A stretch of 64,000 nucleotides of DNA from assembly GCF_018139145.2 (NCBI RefSeq), contig NC_059475.1:18418937-18482936 (forward strand). The letters are read 5' to 3'. Position numbers and translations under genes: made by a program. Of this stretch, positions 25,143 through 35,472 are shown one piece after another. Source of the DNA: Gymnogyps californianus. Its lineage: Eukaryota > Chordata > Aves > Accipitriformes > Cathartidae. Below the pieces are notes generated by a model. The model did not search any database and was not told the origin of the DNA. It saw only the letters and a program-made list of their open reading frames with translations. How positions within the stretch are numbered: the first letter of the stretch is position 1; each line of letters starts with the position of its first letter.

Positions 25143-25545
25143 CGGAGAATCAGCCGGCTCAGGTGAGTGTCACAGTACAGTTGTGCTCAGTTATTTCAGT
25201 TGTGTGCTCCTGGAAAACCCATCAGTAAGTTAAAATCTGCTTTTCTCATATTGCTTTTGGGGAGGAGGGGGGGTATCTATTTTCCTTCCTTCCAACGCAT
25301 CGCGTCTGCTGGAGAACCGGGGTGATGAAGAAATTCAGCTGATTTAAAGGGACACGAAGATGGTCGATCCGGAATACATTTCCTTTCTTCCCCCGGTAGC
25401 CCCACCGCGACCCGCGGGCAGAGGCGCGCCCCTGCGGGCAGCAGCCAGCCGGAGCCGGGTCCCCCCGCGGGCAGGTGGGCTCTCACCTGATGAGGTTCTG
25501 CAGGCCCTGCTTGCTGGAGTTCCTCCTCAGGATCGCGCTGGTCAT
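1..25545 (-). CDS. LSP1: Lymphocyte-specific protein 1 (LSP1), 3' end cut by window edge
   Basis: F-actin-binding phosphoprotein of leukocytes and endothelium, linked to cell motility and a p38/MK2 and PKC substrate (family knowledge). Eight coding exons fit with exact phases: 25487-25545, 11965-12117, 8455-8544, 5105-5300, 4005-4130, 739-782, 480-561 and 1-119 (truncated). The spliced protein starts MTSAILRRNSSKQGLQNLIR, continues LTAQWSVEDEEEAARERRRR, has a Glu-rich centre (residues about 72-208), and then the conserved actin-binding stretch with DRTESLNRSIKK and KIDDRLEQYTQAIE. Human LSP1 reads TAQWSVEDEEEA, DEDEGFGDWSQ, IDRTESLNRSIEKSNSVKK and LEQYTQAIE at the matching places. About 290 residues are in the window and the carboxyl terminus is missing. 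The start ATG has a strong Kozak context (gccaccATGA). The amino terminus differs from the human form I recall (MAEASSDPG), so this may be an alternative promoter product. Recognition is secure; the choice of first exon is less so. Confidence 0.95.
480..561 (-). CDS. LSP1: LSP1 coding exon 7 (KIDDRLEQYTQAIE)
   Basis: 82 nt completing Ser223, then NSIKKTQPPLPVSKIDDRLE and QYTQAIE. Acceptor tttccag at 562, donor GAG/gtgggc at 479. Only a handful of changes from human LSP1 in this stretch. It belongs to the basic F-actin-binding carboxyl half. Confidence 0.96.
739..782 (-). CDS. LSP1: LSP1 coding exon 6 (DRTESLNRS)
   Basis: 44 nt encoding ITDRTESLNRSIKK plus two bases. Acceptor ccactttag at 783, donor AAG/gtattt at 738. 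DRTESLNRSI is identical to human LSP1, and this opens the caldesmon-like actin-binding half. Confidence 0.95.
783..4004 (-). other. LSP1: LSP1 intron 5
   Basis: 3.2 kb intron. A plus-strand open frame of 252 codons (2312-3070) crosses it but has no domain, start context or splice logic. An ancient repeat tail lies at about 3845-3960. Confidence 0.6.
3845..3960 (+). repeat. Ancient CR1-L3/MIR-type tail fragment
   Basis: Reads gatgagggaaacagatcaag, then tgatttgtcccagcctgtag, and ends near ggtgctctattg. This follows the pattern of amniote L3/MIR tails (gatgaggaaactgaggca, agtgacttgcccaaggtcac, gtgctctaacc) at moderate identity. Family assigned by eye. Confidence 0.45.
4005..4130 (-). CDS. LSP1: LSP1 coding exon 5, Lys/Glu-rich
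   Basis: 126 nt, phase 0 at both ends, encoding EKKRRRNEEEEETPEKRQKA, then PSPASLEEEELCSDHTAVCSMK. Acceptor gcactcag at 4131, donor AAG/gtttgt at 4004. Human LSP1 has an acidic then TPSPL-containing segment in the same place. Conservation is weak outside PSP. Confidence 0.82.
5105..5300 (-). CDS. LSP1: LSP1 coding exon 4, Glu/Gln-rich
   Basis: 196 nt encoding R101-E166: SPQQSYEEEDGGVSEAEVKL and then an acidic region ending EEEERAEQE. Acceptor cctctag at 5301, donor GAG/gtggga at 5104. If the donor is not used, the frame stays open another 42 codons to a stop at 4979, so an intron-retention isoform is possible. The sequence is low in complexity, and identity rests on its position and phase between firm exons. 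Confidence 0.85.
8455..8544 (-). CDS. LSP1: LSP1 coding exon 3 (EDEGFSDWSQ)
   Basis: 90 nt encoding YDFKPSGTSELEEDEGFSDW followed by SQKLEQRKQ. The acceptor tttcag lies at 8545 and the donor AG/gtgggt at 8454. Human LSP1 has LKPSEAPELDEDEGFGDWSQ here. Phase 1 in, phase 2 out, matching both neighbours. Confidence 0.92.
9060..9150 (+). repeat. MIR-like fragment
   Basis: Segments aaagttctgggttggatcct-like and gagccagtcacatgcac follow the order seen in MIR/L3 elements (ctgggttctagtcc, then gcaagtcact). Weak and assigned by eye. Confidence 0.3.
11965..12117 (-). CDS. LSP1: LSP1 coding exon 2 (TAQWSVEDEEE)
   Basis: 153 nt encoding about residues 20-71, LTAQWSVEDEEEAARERRRR and a charged tail ending PAQEN. 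Acceptor cttggcag/G at 12118, donor CA/gtaagt at 11964. Nearly identical to human LSP1 over TAQWSVEDEEEA. The Arg/Glu-rich run predicts helix. Confidence 0.93.
15655..15680 (+). repeat. (GGGA)n microsatellite
   Basis: Five to six tandem GGGA units inside LSP1 intron 1, a short purine microsatellite. Confidence 0.85.
17466..17572 (+). repeat. Ancient CR1-L3/MIR-type tail fragment
   Basis: Contains gggcttgtccaaggtcacc, then gaggtccagctggcatcctg and accccctgattaatgctctg. Order and spacing match the L3/MIR tail (gacttgcccaaggtcacac ... cctgactcccagtgctcta). One of the better matches in the window. Confidence 0.5.
21840..21965 (+). repeat. Ancient CR1-L3-type fragment
   Basis: The string ggtcccccattgtgctagg, followed by acaagcagtgtgcaagaaaa and ctgtccttccccccaagaac, resembles the amniote L3/CR1 3' consensus (ccattgtgctaggcgctgtacaaaca ... 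cagtccctgccccaaagagc). Located in LSP1 intron 1. Confidence 0.55.
25020..25039 (+). repeat. Poly(A) run, about 20 A
   Basis: Uninterrupted A run inside LSP1 intron 1, 70 bases from the G32 run. It could be the tail of a decayed retroelement, but no body is recognised. Confidence 0.85.
25111..25142 (+). repeat. Homopolymer run of 32 G
   Basis: Uninterrupted G run followed by c and gg. It sits in LSP1 intron 1 about 340 bases downstream of the exon 1 donor in transcript direction, so the LSP1 pre-mRNA carries C32 and the template strand G32. Its length may be inexact because homopolymers this long are hard to sequence. Confidence 0.9.
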
Positions 25546-25870
25546 GGTGGCCACGGCTGAGTGGCGGGCAGGGTCCCGGCTGCCGCCCCCTTCCCCAGCG
25601 CCGCAGGCAGCTGCCCGCCCGCCTGCCCGCCCGGCGCTGCGCGCTCCCGCGTCCCCCCTCTCCGCCTTCAGGAAGTTCTGCAGCTGGTTTCCTTTTGTTT
25701 CTGCTAGCCCCCCCTGCTCCACACCCCCGGCTTGTCTCCTCCACCTCCTCCTCCTCTTCTGCCTCGTGGAAGTGTCACGGGAGAATCTCTCGGAGCGCAG
25801 CCGGCGGCGGGTCCCGCAGCACAAAGCCCGGCGCTCCGCGCTCCCCAGTCCCCAGCGAGGGGGGCTTCTC
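25380..25870 (-). promoter_or_regulatory. LSP1: GC/CpG-rich island around LSP1 first exon
   Basis: Dense CpG (gcgcgcc, cgccgcagg, ccggcggcgggtcccg) covers the first coding exon and a few hundred bases upstream on the minus strand. Beyond it is a C/T-rich tract (plus strand) up to about 26000. No TATA box was found close by. A CpG-island promoter with the transcription start between 25600 and 25850 is an inference. Confidence 0.6.
25487..25545 (-). CDS. LSP1: LSP1 coding exon 1
   Basis: Encodes M1-I19 plus two bases of codon 20. ATG at 25545-25543 in an optimal Kozak context, donor CAG/gtgaga at 25486. The short basic, Ser-rich leader is followed directly by the LTAQWSVEDEEE exon in the correct phase. 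The reading frame stays open upstream to about 25824. Confidence 0.85.
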
Positions 25871-25990
25871 CCTCGCCGCCCTCTGCTTTAACTCTCTTTT
25901 CTCCCTCCTTCATCTTCTCCAGCCCCCTCCTCCTTCCCTTATTCAATCCCTCCCTCCCATGTTTTCCCCCCCTCTTTTTTTTTTTTTCTC
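25735..25990 (+). repeat. C/T-rich (polypyrimidine) low-complexity tract
   Basis: Long C/T-rich plus-strand sequence ending in a T run of about 13 near 25975. It lies just upstream of LSP1 on the minus strand, where it is a purine tract, and may be part of the promoter. Confidence 0.6.
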
Positions 25991-26324
25991 CACCTTTACC
26001 ACTGCTTTCCTGATTACACAAAGCAACTTGGGAGCAGAAATCCAGGTTGGCAACTTGCGCTCAGAGGGTTGTAAATCACTCCTGGTCCATTCACAGCAGG
26101 ATTCTTCCGCGAAGGGCTCACCTCCAAACGGTCCCCGAATGCCCGGAGGCGAACCAAGAGCCAGATGAATGCAAGAGGGGCTTTGTGCTGGGAAACACCG
26201 CACCAGAGAAAAATGTTCTCCTGGGACGGAGATAGCAGCTGGATTTTGGGGAAGCCACTGGGCTGCAGCTCCAGGCAGGCAAGCAGCACGCACTCTGCTT
26301 CTGCTCTCAAACCACCCCTTCACC

Positions 26325-26390
26325 TGCTCAAGTGACCGAGTCTCCCGTGCCTCAGTTTCCCCAGCCATCAAATTGGGCAAGAGCAAAAAA
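26325..26390 (-). repeat. MIR/L3-type tail fragment (reverse)
   Basis: On the minus strand it reads ttgcccaatttgatggctgg, then ggaaactgaggcacgggag, close to the gatggggaaactgaggcac core of MIR/L3 tails. Confidence 0.5.
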
Positions 26391-29300
26391 ATCTGGCTTG
26401 CCTCCATGAAACACTGATATTTCAGGAGATTAAAGAAGTGCGTGAGTGTTTGATGAAGGACTAACAACATTATCACCTGCTAAAACAAAATGCCCATCTG
26501 CCATGCATTCAGATGGTTGCTCTTCATGCTACCTCATCATGGGAGCAGTCTTGGAAAAAAAAAACAGTCTTTTTTTCCCTAATCTGCATCTCCTGGTCCC
26601 CGTGTGCTTTTTGGGGGGAAGAGATCTTCTGCTATACCAAACCAACAGGTGCCTGGACTTGTACCTGGCAAGTTCCAGCCCTACTTGCACGTCATGGTGC
26701 TCATGGCATGGCCTGCCCATGTTCCCCTATGGTAAGTGGGAATATTCCTCTGGCTGTCTCTGAGATGGGAGCAGTTATGATGGGACCACCCTGTTTAGGC
26801 CCTCACCTTCCTTCTGCTTTCAGTCCCTCTCATCTCATTTACATGTTTCCTTTCAATCACTTCTGCAGAAGCGTTTCTTGCTGCCTGGTAAGCTGAAATA
26901 GGGAAGTTGCCCATGAAATACACCCAGAAATCTCAATAAAAAGGAAGTGCATTAAAGCCAGATCAGAAGGAAGTGCCTGCCCTCCTTCCCACTGTCTCTT
27001 CATTTCAAAACAGCTTATTTTTTTCTGCAGGTATTTACTAAGCGTCCCCTAAGTGATCAGGAACAACAAAAACCACGAAGCACAGACATTGACGCTGGCC
27101 TCACTCTGTGGGCTGCTCAGATGCTGTCACACTGGATTTTTTTCTTTCTAAATTTGGTGAGAAGATGCAAGAGATCCACCACAAAAGGTCTCTGTTGCTG
27201 AAAAAGAGCCTGTCCCAGCCCTGCAAGTACTTACAGGAGTAATTAGGTTTAAGCATGTGAACACTCCTACTGACTTACCGCAATTGCCCACAGAGTTGAA
27301 ATGAAGTATGCACCTACAGGGTTTTCTCTTTAGAGAGAATCAGCCCAAACCTGCCAGCAACTCCCATGGTCCAAGCCAGCCAAGGATGCAAGATGGAGGA
27401 GCCCTGGCAGGCAGAGATATAGCTAGCAGCCATGGGCCAGCAACAACTCGGGGCTGAATGAAATCACAGCAGCACTGTTATTTCAGGCAGAGATGCCAGG
27501 CGATCCACAGGGAGCTGAGGAGGGGCAAGGAGGAATGCAGCCACTGTCACCAGGAGAAAGCAGGAGCTTACTGGGTGTGGGGAGAGGAAGAGACGATGGC
27601 ACACCACTACCTACCAGAGGCAAGATCCTCCATATAAATGGGCAGAGGGAAGAGCTGTTGATTCCCCCAGCAAGAGAGCCTTGCCTCCACACCCAGGTTT
27701 GTCTCCTGGAGGATGCCAGCGTGAGCTCCTCATCTTGCAAGCACTTGGCAGACTTCCACCCCAAGCCCAGGACTGACTGCCTCTCAGAGATGGGGGCCTT
27801 CAATGAACAGGGCTGACGAAAACCATGCTTGGATAATGAAATCCAGGACCAGAGAGAGAGATCATGACATTAGCTCTTACTCAGCTTAGGTCTAAGGTGC
27901 TAAGATCGTTTGGAAACATCAGAAGTGAAGCAGTAAGGAAAGGGGTCCCTACATTGCAACAGGCAGCAGGCTGAGCTCTGCATTGCTCCCAGGGAGAGAA
28001 ATTCCCGGTACTGAACTCCGCCTAGAAAAAGCTCCTGTCTTCACAAGGTGGCTGTGCTACTTGACCCCTGGGGAAGGTTTCCTGCCCTTCTTCCTGGCTT
28101 TCATCTTTGAGAAAGATAACAGATATGACAAGAAAACTCCAGGACCACAGGGAGAGGAGAGCAGAGCAGGACCCTCTTTAAAAACTCACAGCTTGCAAGA
28201 AGGAAGGGAACTGTGCACTAAGTGACACATGGACAGAGTCACTATCCTCATCTCTGTGGGGCAGGGAGCATTTAAACCCACTATTAAAAAGCACAAAGGC
28301 TGGGCCTAAGGGACCATGGAGAAAGAGCAGTGCAGCAGAAATCCCACACCATCACCCCGCAGAACAGAGGCACCTTCTGTCCCCTCTCCTCCCTCGCTTG
28401 CTTGCTGCCGAGCCCAGGTGCATCAGTCTGAGTCATACCATGTATCCAAGAACAGTAAGGTCAGCATCAGTCCCATAGCTGCTCGTATCCTTTCACAGAA
28501 ACAAACCTCCTGGTCCCACCAGGAAGTGGGTAGGAGTACAGCGGACACAGGAACAAAAACAAAGAATTAATTCATCTGTTATTTTTTGGCACAGTTTAAG
28601 CTAGGAGAACCACCATAAATCTGCAGCAAAACCGCACCACACTACAGGAGCAGGGATGCCTGGAGCACCCAGAAACACGCTGCAGGGCACCGGAGAGCTT
28701 CCCAGAGCTCTTCCCAGCAGCAGGGAAAGCAGAGAAGGTGAGAAGCCAGGAGGGAGCAAGTCTGTCTCCATTGCTGCAGGAAGGAGGGCGGGAGTCCCAG
28801 AGAGATAGGGCTGCACAAGTTCCCGTTAATTACACAATCACTCTGCTATGTAGGACTAGTTGCAAAATCAGTTGGAGGCTAACACATGGTCTAGGAAAAA
28901 GAAACAAAAAGAAAAAGACTCTAGTCCTGCTAGCAAAGAAATGCAGCCCAAACAATTTTCTCCGATATTGCTGGGATGCAAAGCACTGTCAGCATAAGAC
29001 CCAACGTACAGTTGCTTCAAGGGCCAGTCCTTTATATGTGCCATCAGCTGCCAGCATGGTTTCTAGAGGTCTATGCCTGCATGTCAGTGGTGGGATCCCA
29101 CCCAGAGAAGATGTTCTTACAGGAACAGCCTCACCTCTTCAGCAAGGACTAAGCAGCTCTATCTCAGCCAGAGACCCTGCACTTCCACCAGCAGCCCCCC
29201 TAGGACGGTGGAGTAGATGGGGTCTCTCTGTTTTGCCTTTTAAGCGATGCATCCTTCCCTCTGCCATCCCAAACCTCTCTCCCTATCCTGACACCTCCCC

Positions 29301-30361
29301 AAACTCTCTTCACCATGCACATGCAACCCCCACTTTGAAACCAGCCTGGCAGACATCAGCACTTGCCCAGCCCCCTGGGAGCCCCAGTTCAGTGAAAGGG
29401 GCACACCGGTTGGTAAGTCAGCTGTGTCGATAGCGTGGTTTACACATTAGCCTGATGGATAGGGTTTGCCCACCTCAACTTCATCCCCAATTCCCAGTTA
29501 GCTCAGTCCAGCTTACTCTGCCAGCACTCACTTTTGGGCAGCCAAATACAGAGGCCAAAACAGGCAGCCAGAGATAATCCCAAGGAAACAGGGTGTCTAG
29601 CAGCCAAAAGCAGCACATTGTCTCCTTCACACCACAACAGCTCGTTACAAGCTCCAGAAGTGTGCTGTCAGGAGGGCACGGCATCTCCTCTGTGCAATTA
29701 GCTCAGGGTGCAGAGGAAGGAGTCCAGTCCCAGTGATGCTCCCCAGCAAGCCATCCTCTGCCCTGGCCATGAGTCAGGAGAGGACGTTCCCAAGCCAATG
29801 TGTGACCCCGTGGGTGTTCAGGGAGGGGGTGCTGTAGGCAGGAGCTGTCTTGACTCAGAGCTTTTGCCTGGCCCACACACTCAGAGGAGCACCATGAAGA
29901 ACATGTATAATTGTGGGCTGGGTCCAAAGAGTCAACAAACACCGTATCATACTAAGTCTTGGCTTGGGATTAATGATGACTTTCTTCCTATGACATCCAA
30001 AGAGGCAGAAATGAGAGCGAGAGGAAGCTGGGTCTAGAAGGAGCATCCCTCTTCCTCTACCCCACTGCTACCCCTCACCCTCACGCAGAATGGAGGAGGG
30101 ACCCTCCCTGTGGGGCACTTTATGGGTGCATCCATAAACCTAAAATCCCAAGAGTTTGCTTCATCTGCCAGTGAGAGGGGAAGACACAAGCTTACAAGCC
30201 TTGTAAGAGAAGATGCTTTTGCTCCAGGGGTGATAAAAATGAGGACAAAGGATGAGGGGACCAAGGGAGAAGGAACCCCAAGGAACATCTAAAAGCTGGA
30301 TTTAAAAAAGGGGGAGGAGGGAAGCAAAGAGAGGTGGTGTAAGCATTAACCGGGCAGCCCA

Positions 30362-30530
30362 GCATGGTTAAAGGAGATCAGAGCCCCTGTTGCGCTAGAT
30401 GCTGTGCAAACAGGGAGAGATACCACCTGAGCCGCTACTGTGAGCTACCATCCGGGTTTTACAGACCAGGGCCAGAGCCAAGTGATTCAGCCAAGCCCTG
30501 GAGGAGTGCAGCTGGTCCAGCACGTCGAGC
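30362..30530 (+). repeat. Ancient CR1-L3-type fragment
   Basis: Starts gcccctgttgcgctagatgc and continues tgtgcaaacagggagag. About 80 bases on it has gttttacagaccagggccag and agccaagtgattcagcc. Same element type as at 21840, with both the gctaggcgctgtacaaac motif and the ttttacagatgaggaaac/aagtgacttgcc motif recognisable. Confidence 0.55.
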
Positions 30531-33500
30531 CAGCATGGTTACTGCAGCTGCACCATATCTATATATTAGGTTAAATCAACAAAGCCATTGGGAAAGAGAC
30601 AGGAAGACAAAACAATGGCTGCAGATAAGACGCTCCCAGCCCACGCAGGAGGGTCATTACAGGACAAGAGGAGAACTATTGGAGACCAGCTCCATCTTTT
30701 TGGGATGCCTCTCCATCACAGGGCTGAGAAGCAGGACAAAGGACTCCAGCCAGGATGAATAAGCCATAGGCAACTGCTGCCAAGAGGTTGTCCCCCCACT
30801 GGCAGACAGCGTAAGAAGTGTCTAAAAAAGGCCTTCTTACAGCATCACATTGCCTGGTCACTAGTCTTTGCTCACTGAGGTTTGGAAAGCTGCTGAATGA
30901 ATTTGAACTTTGAATGTCCATTTAAAATAAATAGGGTGGCCTTTGCTTTGGCTAAGTGGATTAGATGGACACTGGGCAGGTGAAGATACCTTCAGACATC
31001 TCCCATGTTTAGCGTAAGAGGGGTGCAACCTGTAATAGAGGCACCACCTTCTTTCACCAAGTGGCATCTGCATGATGTGTTTAAGCATAACCCAAAACCA
31101 AACAACACATTTTGTTGATAGTCTTGTAGGATAGTACTGCTGTGTGAGTACAGCCCTGTGCCCAAGCCATGCTGCTCAGCTGACCAGCACAGCTTTCAAG
31201 AAGTGAAATACAGCTTCTGCCCGATATAAACTTATTAGCTCATCTGCAGCTGGCTTGAGGCTCTGATGTAGCACCGCATTGTGCAACACAAGCAGTTTTA
31301 GCAACCATTAATCCCTGCCTCACATTGCCAGGCTGGTTACTCCAGCTGGGGTCAGGGTAGACTAACGGATAAGAAGGAACCCCCAAGCATCATCTGACAG
31401 TTCCTGCTTCCAAGCTATACCCTCACTTCAAGCTGCACCTTGTCCTGGGGAAAGGCATGTAATCTCAGCTTGCCAATATCCACCCATGTCTCCTTCACGA
31501 GCTAGGCAAAAGATGGGAGCTGTTAAGAAAGGGCAGTATCATTATGTATCCAAAATGCCTGAAGACCAACGTGTGCCTCCGTCAAGGGGGAGGATAGTCA
31601 TTAATGCTCCAAAGTGAGGCCCAGCGAACAGTTAAGATGACCCTTTCTGCACAACAGACAGCTAAGCCTGTATGCAGGAAGATGGCAACTGGAGTGGAGA
31701 AGCAGCAGCAGAGACAAATGCCACCCCAAGGAAGGAGAAGCCCCACCAGAGCAGGGGTGCACAGCCTGTATATCACATTAGTCTGTCCTTCAAGACATCT
31801 CAACTCAGACACACTGCTGTCAGCTCCTGTTACGTGAAGCTAAGTGACAACTGCAAGGAGGCACTTATTTTAAAAGGAAATAATTATTGCCATCAATTTT
31901 ATTGGGGGAGAACTTTGCCCCTCCCAAACAGCTGGCAGTCATGATTGTTTGGGGTCTGTCAATAGTTCGGGGTTTGTCGATGCTAATGGCTCCGGAGCAA
32001 GCTTTCACTGGAAAGGAAACTGCTTTTGCAGCAGAAAAGCACATGCATGCACAAGCACAGAAGAAGAGATCATATTTTCCAAACTGTCTGGCAAGGGCTT
32101 GATAAAAGGCATTGCACGTACTGTCTATTTAGCTGCAGCAAGCAACAGATACCTAGAACTGGGAGAGGGGCTTCTTGGTAATGCAGAATTAATCCCTAGC
32201 AAAGGATCTATTTTCAAAATGAGCATGTAAGCAAAAGAACCAAAGACCTCCAGCTGATGCAAACTGGCACAGCTTTATGGCAGACAGTGGGATGGTGCTG
32301 ATGTACACTAGCAAAAGCATTTGGGCCTACACGTCTGTGCAATAGCAAGAGAAATCCAAATAAACTGAGCTCCAAATGAACCGAGTCTTGCACATCTCAG
32401 ACCAGTTGCTCTCAGGTGGCTCCAAGTTTTTAGACCACTGGGTGCAAGTCACCAATCAAGCTAATAATAGAAGCCCACTGACTGCCATTTCCATTCATTA
32501 ATAAGTCCAGCTGGGTTTGCTCATATATTTTCCTCTTTACCCATGTATTCCCTGGACAGTTATCAGACACACCAGGCTGGTATGAACCACCACTGCTCCT
32601 TTGAGATAGGGTGAACCCAAGTAGCTCCTGGGTTTAACACTCACCCCATATGACTCAAGATGGAGCTGTCAGCATCAGTTCTGCTGCTAGCCGCAGCAGC
32701 CCATCCCAGGAGTGACTTGTTTAAAGCAGCAAATAACAGAAGATATTTCATCCTGCCTTGCTGCAAATTCTCCTGCAGAGGATGGGGGCTGCTAGCCTCC
32801 CTGCTCAGGCGTTGCACGAGCAGCGGTGGAGCCCCCAGAAAGCTGCTGCAGACCTGCCCGTGAAAAAGACAACTCTGAGTGCCGAAACCTGGGATTAAGA
32901 CACTCCAGCAGCTGCCTCACACATCTGGTGTGTGTTAGGATGGATACACTGGCAAGGAAAACACACACGGGCTCCAAGCAGGGCTGGTTAACCCATTCAT
33001 GACTGAGCCTCTGTGGAGCACCCGGACAGGCTGAGGACTGCAAGATACCTGGCCAAGCCTCAGGAGAGCTCGGCTCAAATCTCAGCAGTGGCCTGTGCTT
33101 CCTAGGTGATATCAGGGGAAATCAGGGAGCAATTCAGGTGCCTAAACATAGGTGTCCAGTGCCACTGAGGATGCCTTAGGTTACCTAAGACACCTGCCAA
33201 GGCCTGGCAGATGTCACATGGGTCCAATAGGAAACCACCTCTTCTGGGTACCCAATCCACAGTGGGCAAGTCCTATGTTTAGGGCATCTCTTCCCCTTCC
33301 TAAACATCTCAACCTCAGCTGTCTGGCCTTGCAGTAGAGATAACCTGTCCTCTTTGTTCTGAGGCAGTAGGCCGTTGGGATAGCCACAGAGCACTCACCA
33401 CGGTGACACCCTGACCTTGGTTGGGCACCAGAGGTGCTGGTCTAGTACCGATCATACTGCAGTCATGCCATGCAGGACAGCTGCCTTCCCAGCATGCGCA

Positions 33501-35456
33501 GCACCTCTAGGGCATATTTTTGACCCATATACCAGATGACCATGATCCAGAGCACAACCTAGGTAAAGAGGCCCCTGAGTCCCTATCATACAAATACACC
33601 CCTGTGTCTTCCTTTCATTGATGTACATCCTCAAGGTTTCTCCTTACAAAGGCCTTGAGGAGAAATGAAAACCCATTCCCCATGCATTTGGCATCAAAGG
33701 ATGCCAAAGCACCTCCTCAGTGAGCCCAAAGACTCAGCCTGATGAGGAGCTTGTTGGACTCCTATTAAGGGAACAGGAACTGTAGCTACAGGGGGTTAAA
33801 GCTGCTGCACAAGCTGGGTGTTGCCTTGGGCAGAGCAGAGCCCTCCCTCACTGATGCTGGGCGAGCAGGCACTGTCCTTCCCAGACAGGTTCACGTAGCT
33901 GGACTGTACCAGGAGGGCTGCACATGGAGAATGAAGTGAGAGCAGCAAATCCTTGTGGCGTTTCCTCTGAGCCCCTGAGGACCACAGCAGGTTTGCACTG
34001 TCAGTCAGAGCCAGATTACACTCCCAGGAGCCTGGCAGCCACCAATCCCCCCTGGAGCATGGGTAACAACTTTCTTTGGGCCAGGACTCCCACCCCCGCA
34101 AAGAAAAAGCTCTTCCCAAGGAAAACGCAGCAGCACCGACAAGGCCTCGGAGCACCTCCTGGCCAGACAGTCTGCCCAGATGCAAGTCAGTGTCCCGACA
34201 GAGGCAGCAGCCAGGCTGGATGAGTGCCTAGCTGAGAGCAAGCCCAGCTCTGGGGAGAGCACTGAGGCAGCAAGGAGCTCACTCAGCTGCCATGCAGACC
34301 CCACAGCCAGGCGTGTGGGTCACAGGGGTGATGGATGCAAAGCGGGGATGCAGGCAGAGCATTGGCCAGGGCTGGGTTAGCAGGGTCAGAGCAGAGGGGC
34401 CCAGGATCCCCAGGGCATGCCGAGGTTAACCGCTTCACTGCTATGGAGCCAGCCGTGATACCTTCTACCCTTCCAGTTACTGCTAGGAAAGGGCTTTCAG
34501 ATTTTGGGAAAGGCCTGAAACCCTCTGAAGAAGCAGACCATACAAAGCCCACATGTCCAGGGAGGATGCCCAGACCAGGGGGGTGGAAGAAAATCCCTCT
34601 TTCCTCCCACCTTCCCAAACCAGCCCTCCACACACCTCACACATCTCTAGGCTGAACTCAGCCATGCCCATGGAGCAGCACTCATCCTGTTTCAGCCGCA
34701 GCAAACCTGAGAAAGCCCACGCAGCTTAACCCGTGTGGGCAGCACAGCTGCAAACAGACCTGGAGCTGCCCCAAGGCCAGGACCCCATCCTGTCCCAAAG
34801 TGCCATCACATCCCCTGACAGCAGCTCTCCCTTGGGGAAATTTCCACCCTGGTGGATGCCTGCCTGCTCCATGCAAGCAGTAAAGCCCTGACATGCCCCA
34901 AAACTCTGCCTGGACATCTCCGCTTTCCTCGTTGCTGCAGGTTTATCGGTGTTGTTGGACAAATCAGGCCAAGCAGAGCTCGCCCCCTCGTGGGGTGCAG
35001 CCAAGGGATGCCTGGGACCTCCCCCCAGCCAGAGGGGTTGGGTGCCCCAGGGGTGCAGGCTGGGCCGTGCCTCTGCCCCCGCTTCCTCCAGAGGAGCAGG
35101 AGCCCCAGCATCACCTCAGCCAGCAGAAGTGCTTTTTCACCCCACCCCAGCAATGCTGGTCTGGCAAAACCTCCTCCTAGCAGTCCCCAAGATGGTCCCC
35201 GGGACAGCCAGCCCAGCCTTCCCCACAGCCAGGTCTCTCCAAAATCCAGGGGCAAGGGATTCCCACAGCTTCAGAGCCAGACTTCACCCCAAGAGTTTTA
35301 AAACAGCCAGCCCTGCAGCCAGCAGAGAGTCTTCTGTGGCTTAAAAAAAGTAAAATTCAAATAAAGGCTGCTGGGCAATCCCCTACTTTAACACACACAC
35401 CTACAAACCCATAGCTTTACACTGCAAAATAAGCTCAGAGGCAAGGCAGGCCAGGC

Positions 35457-35472
35457 TTTTTTTTTTTTTTTT
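35457..35472 (+). repeat. Poly(T) run, 16 T
   Basis: Uninterrupted T run in the LSP1-TNNI2 intergenic region. Confidence 0.85.

Larger units (their letters stand above)
12118..25486 (-). other. LSP1: LSP1 intron 1 (13.4 kb)
   Basis: No exon of any recognised protein on either strand. It contains a (GGGA)n run near 15657, ancient repeat fragments near 17470 and 21840, AT-rich stretches (17095-17145, 22330-22450, 24895-24915), an A20 run at 25020 and a G32 run at 25111. Many open frames of 60-250 codons occur but show no family resemblance. An alternative LSP1 first exon could be hidden here, but I could not identify one. Confidence 0.6.
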
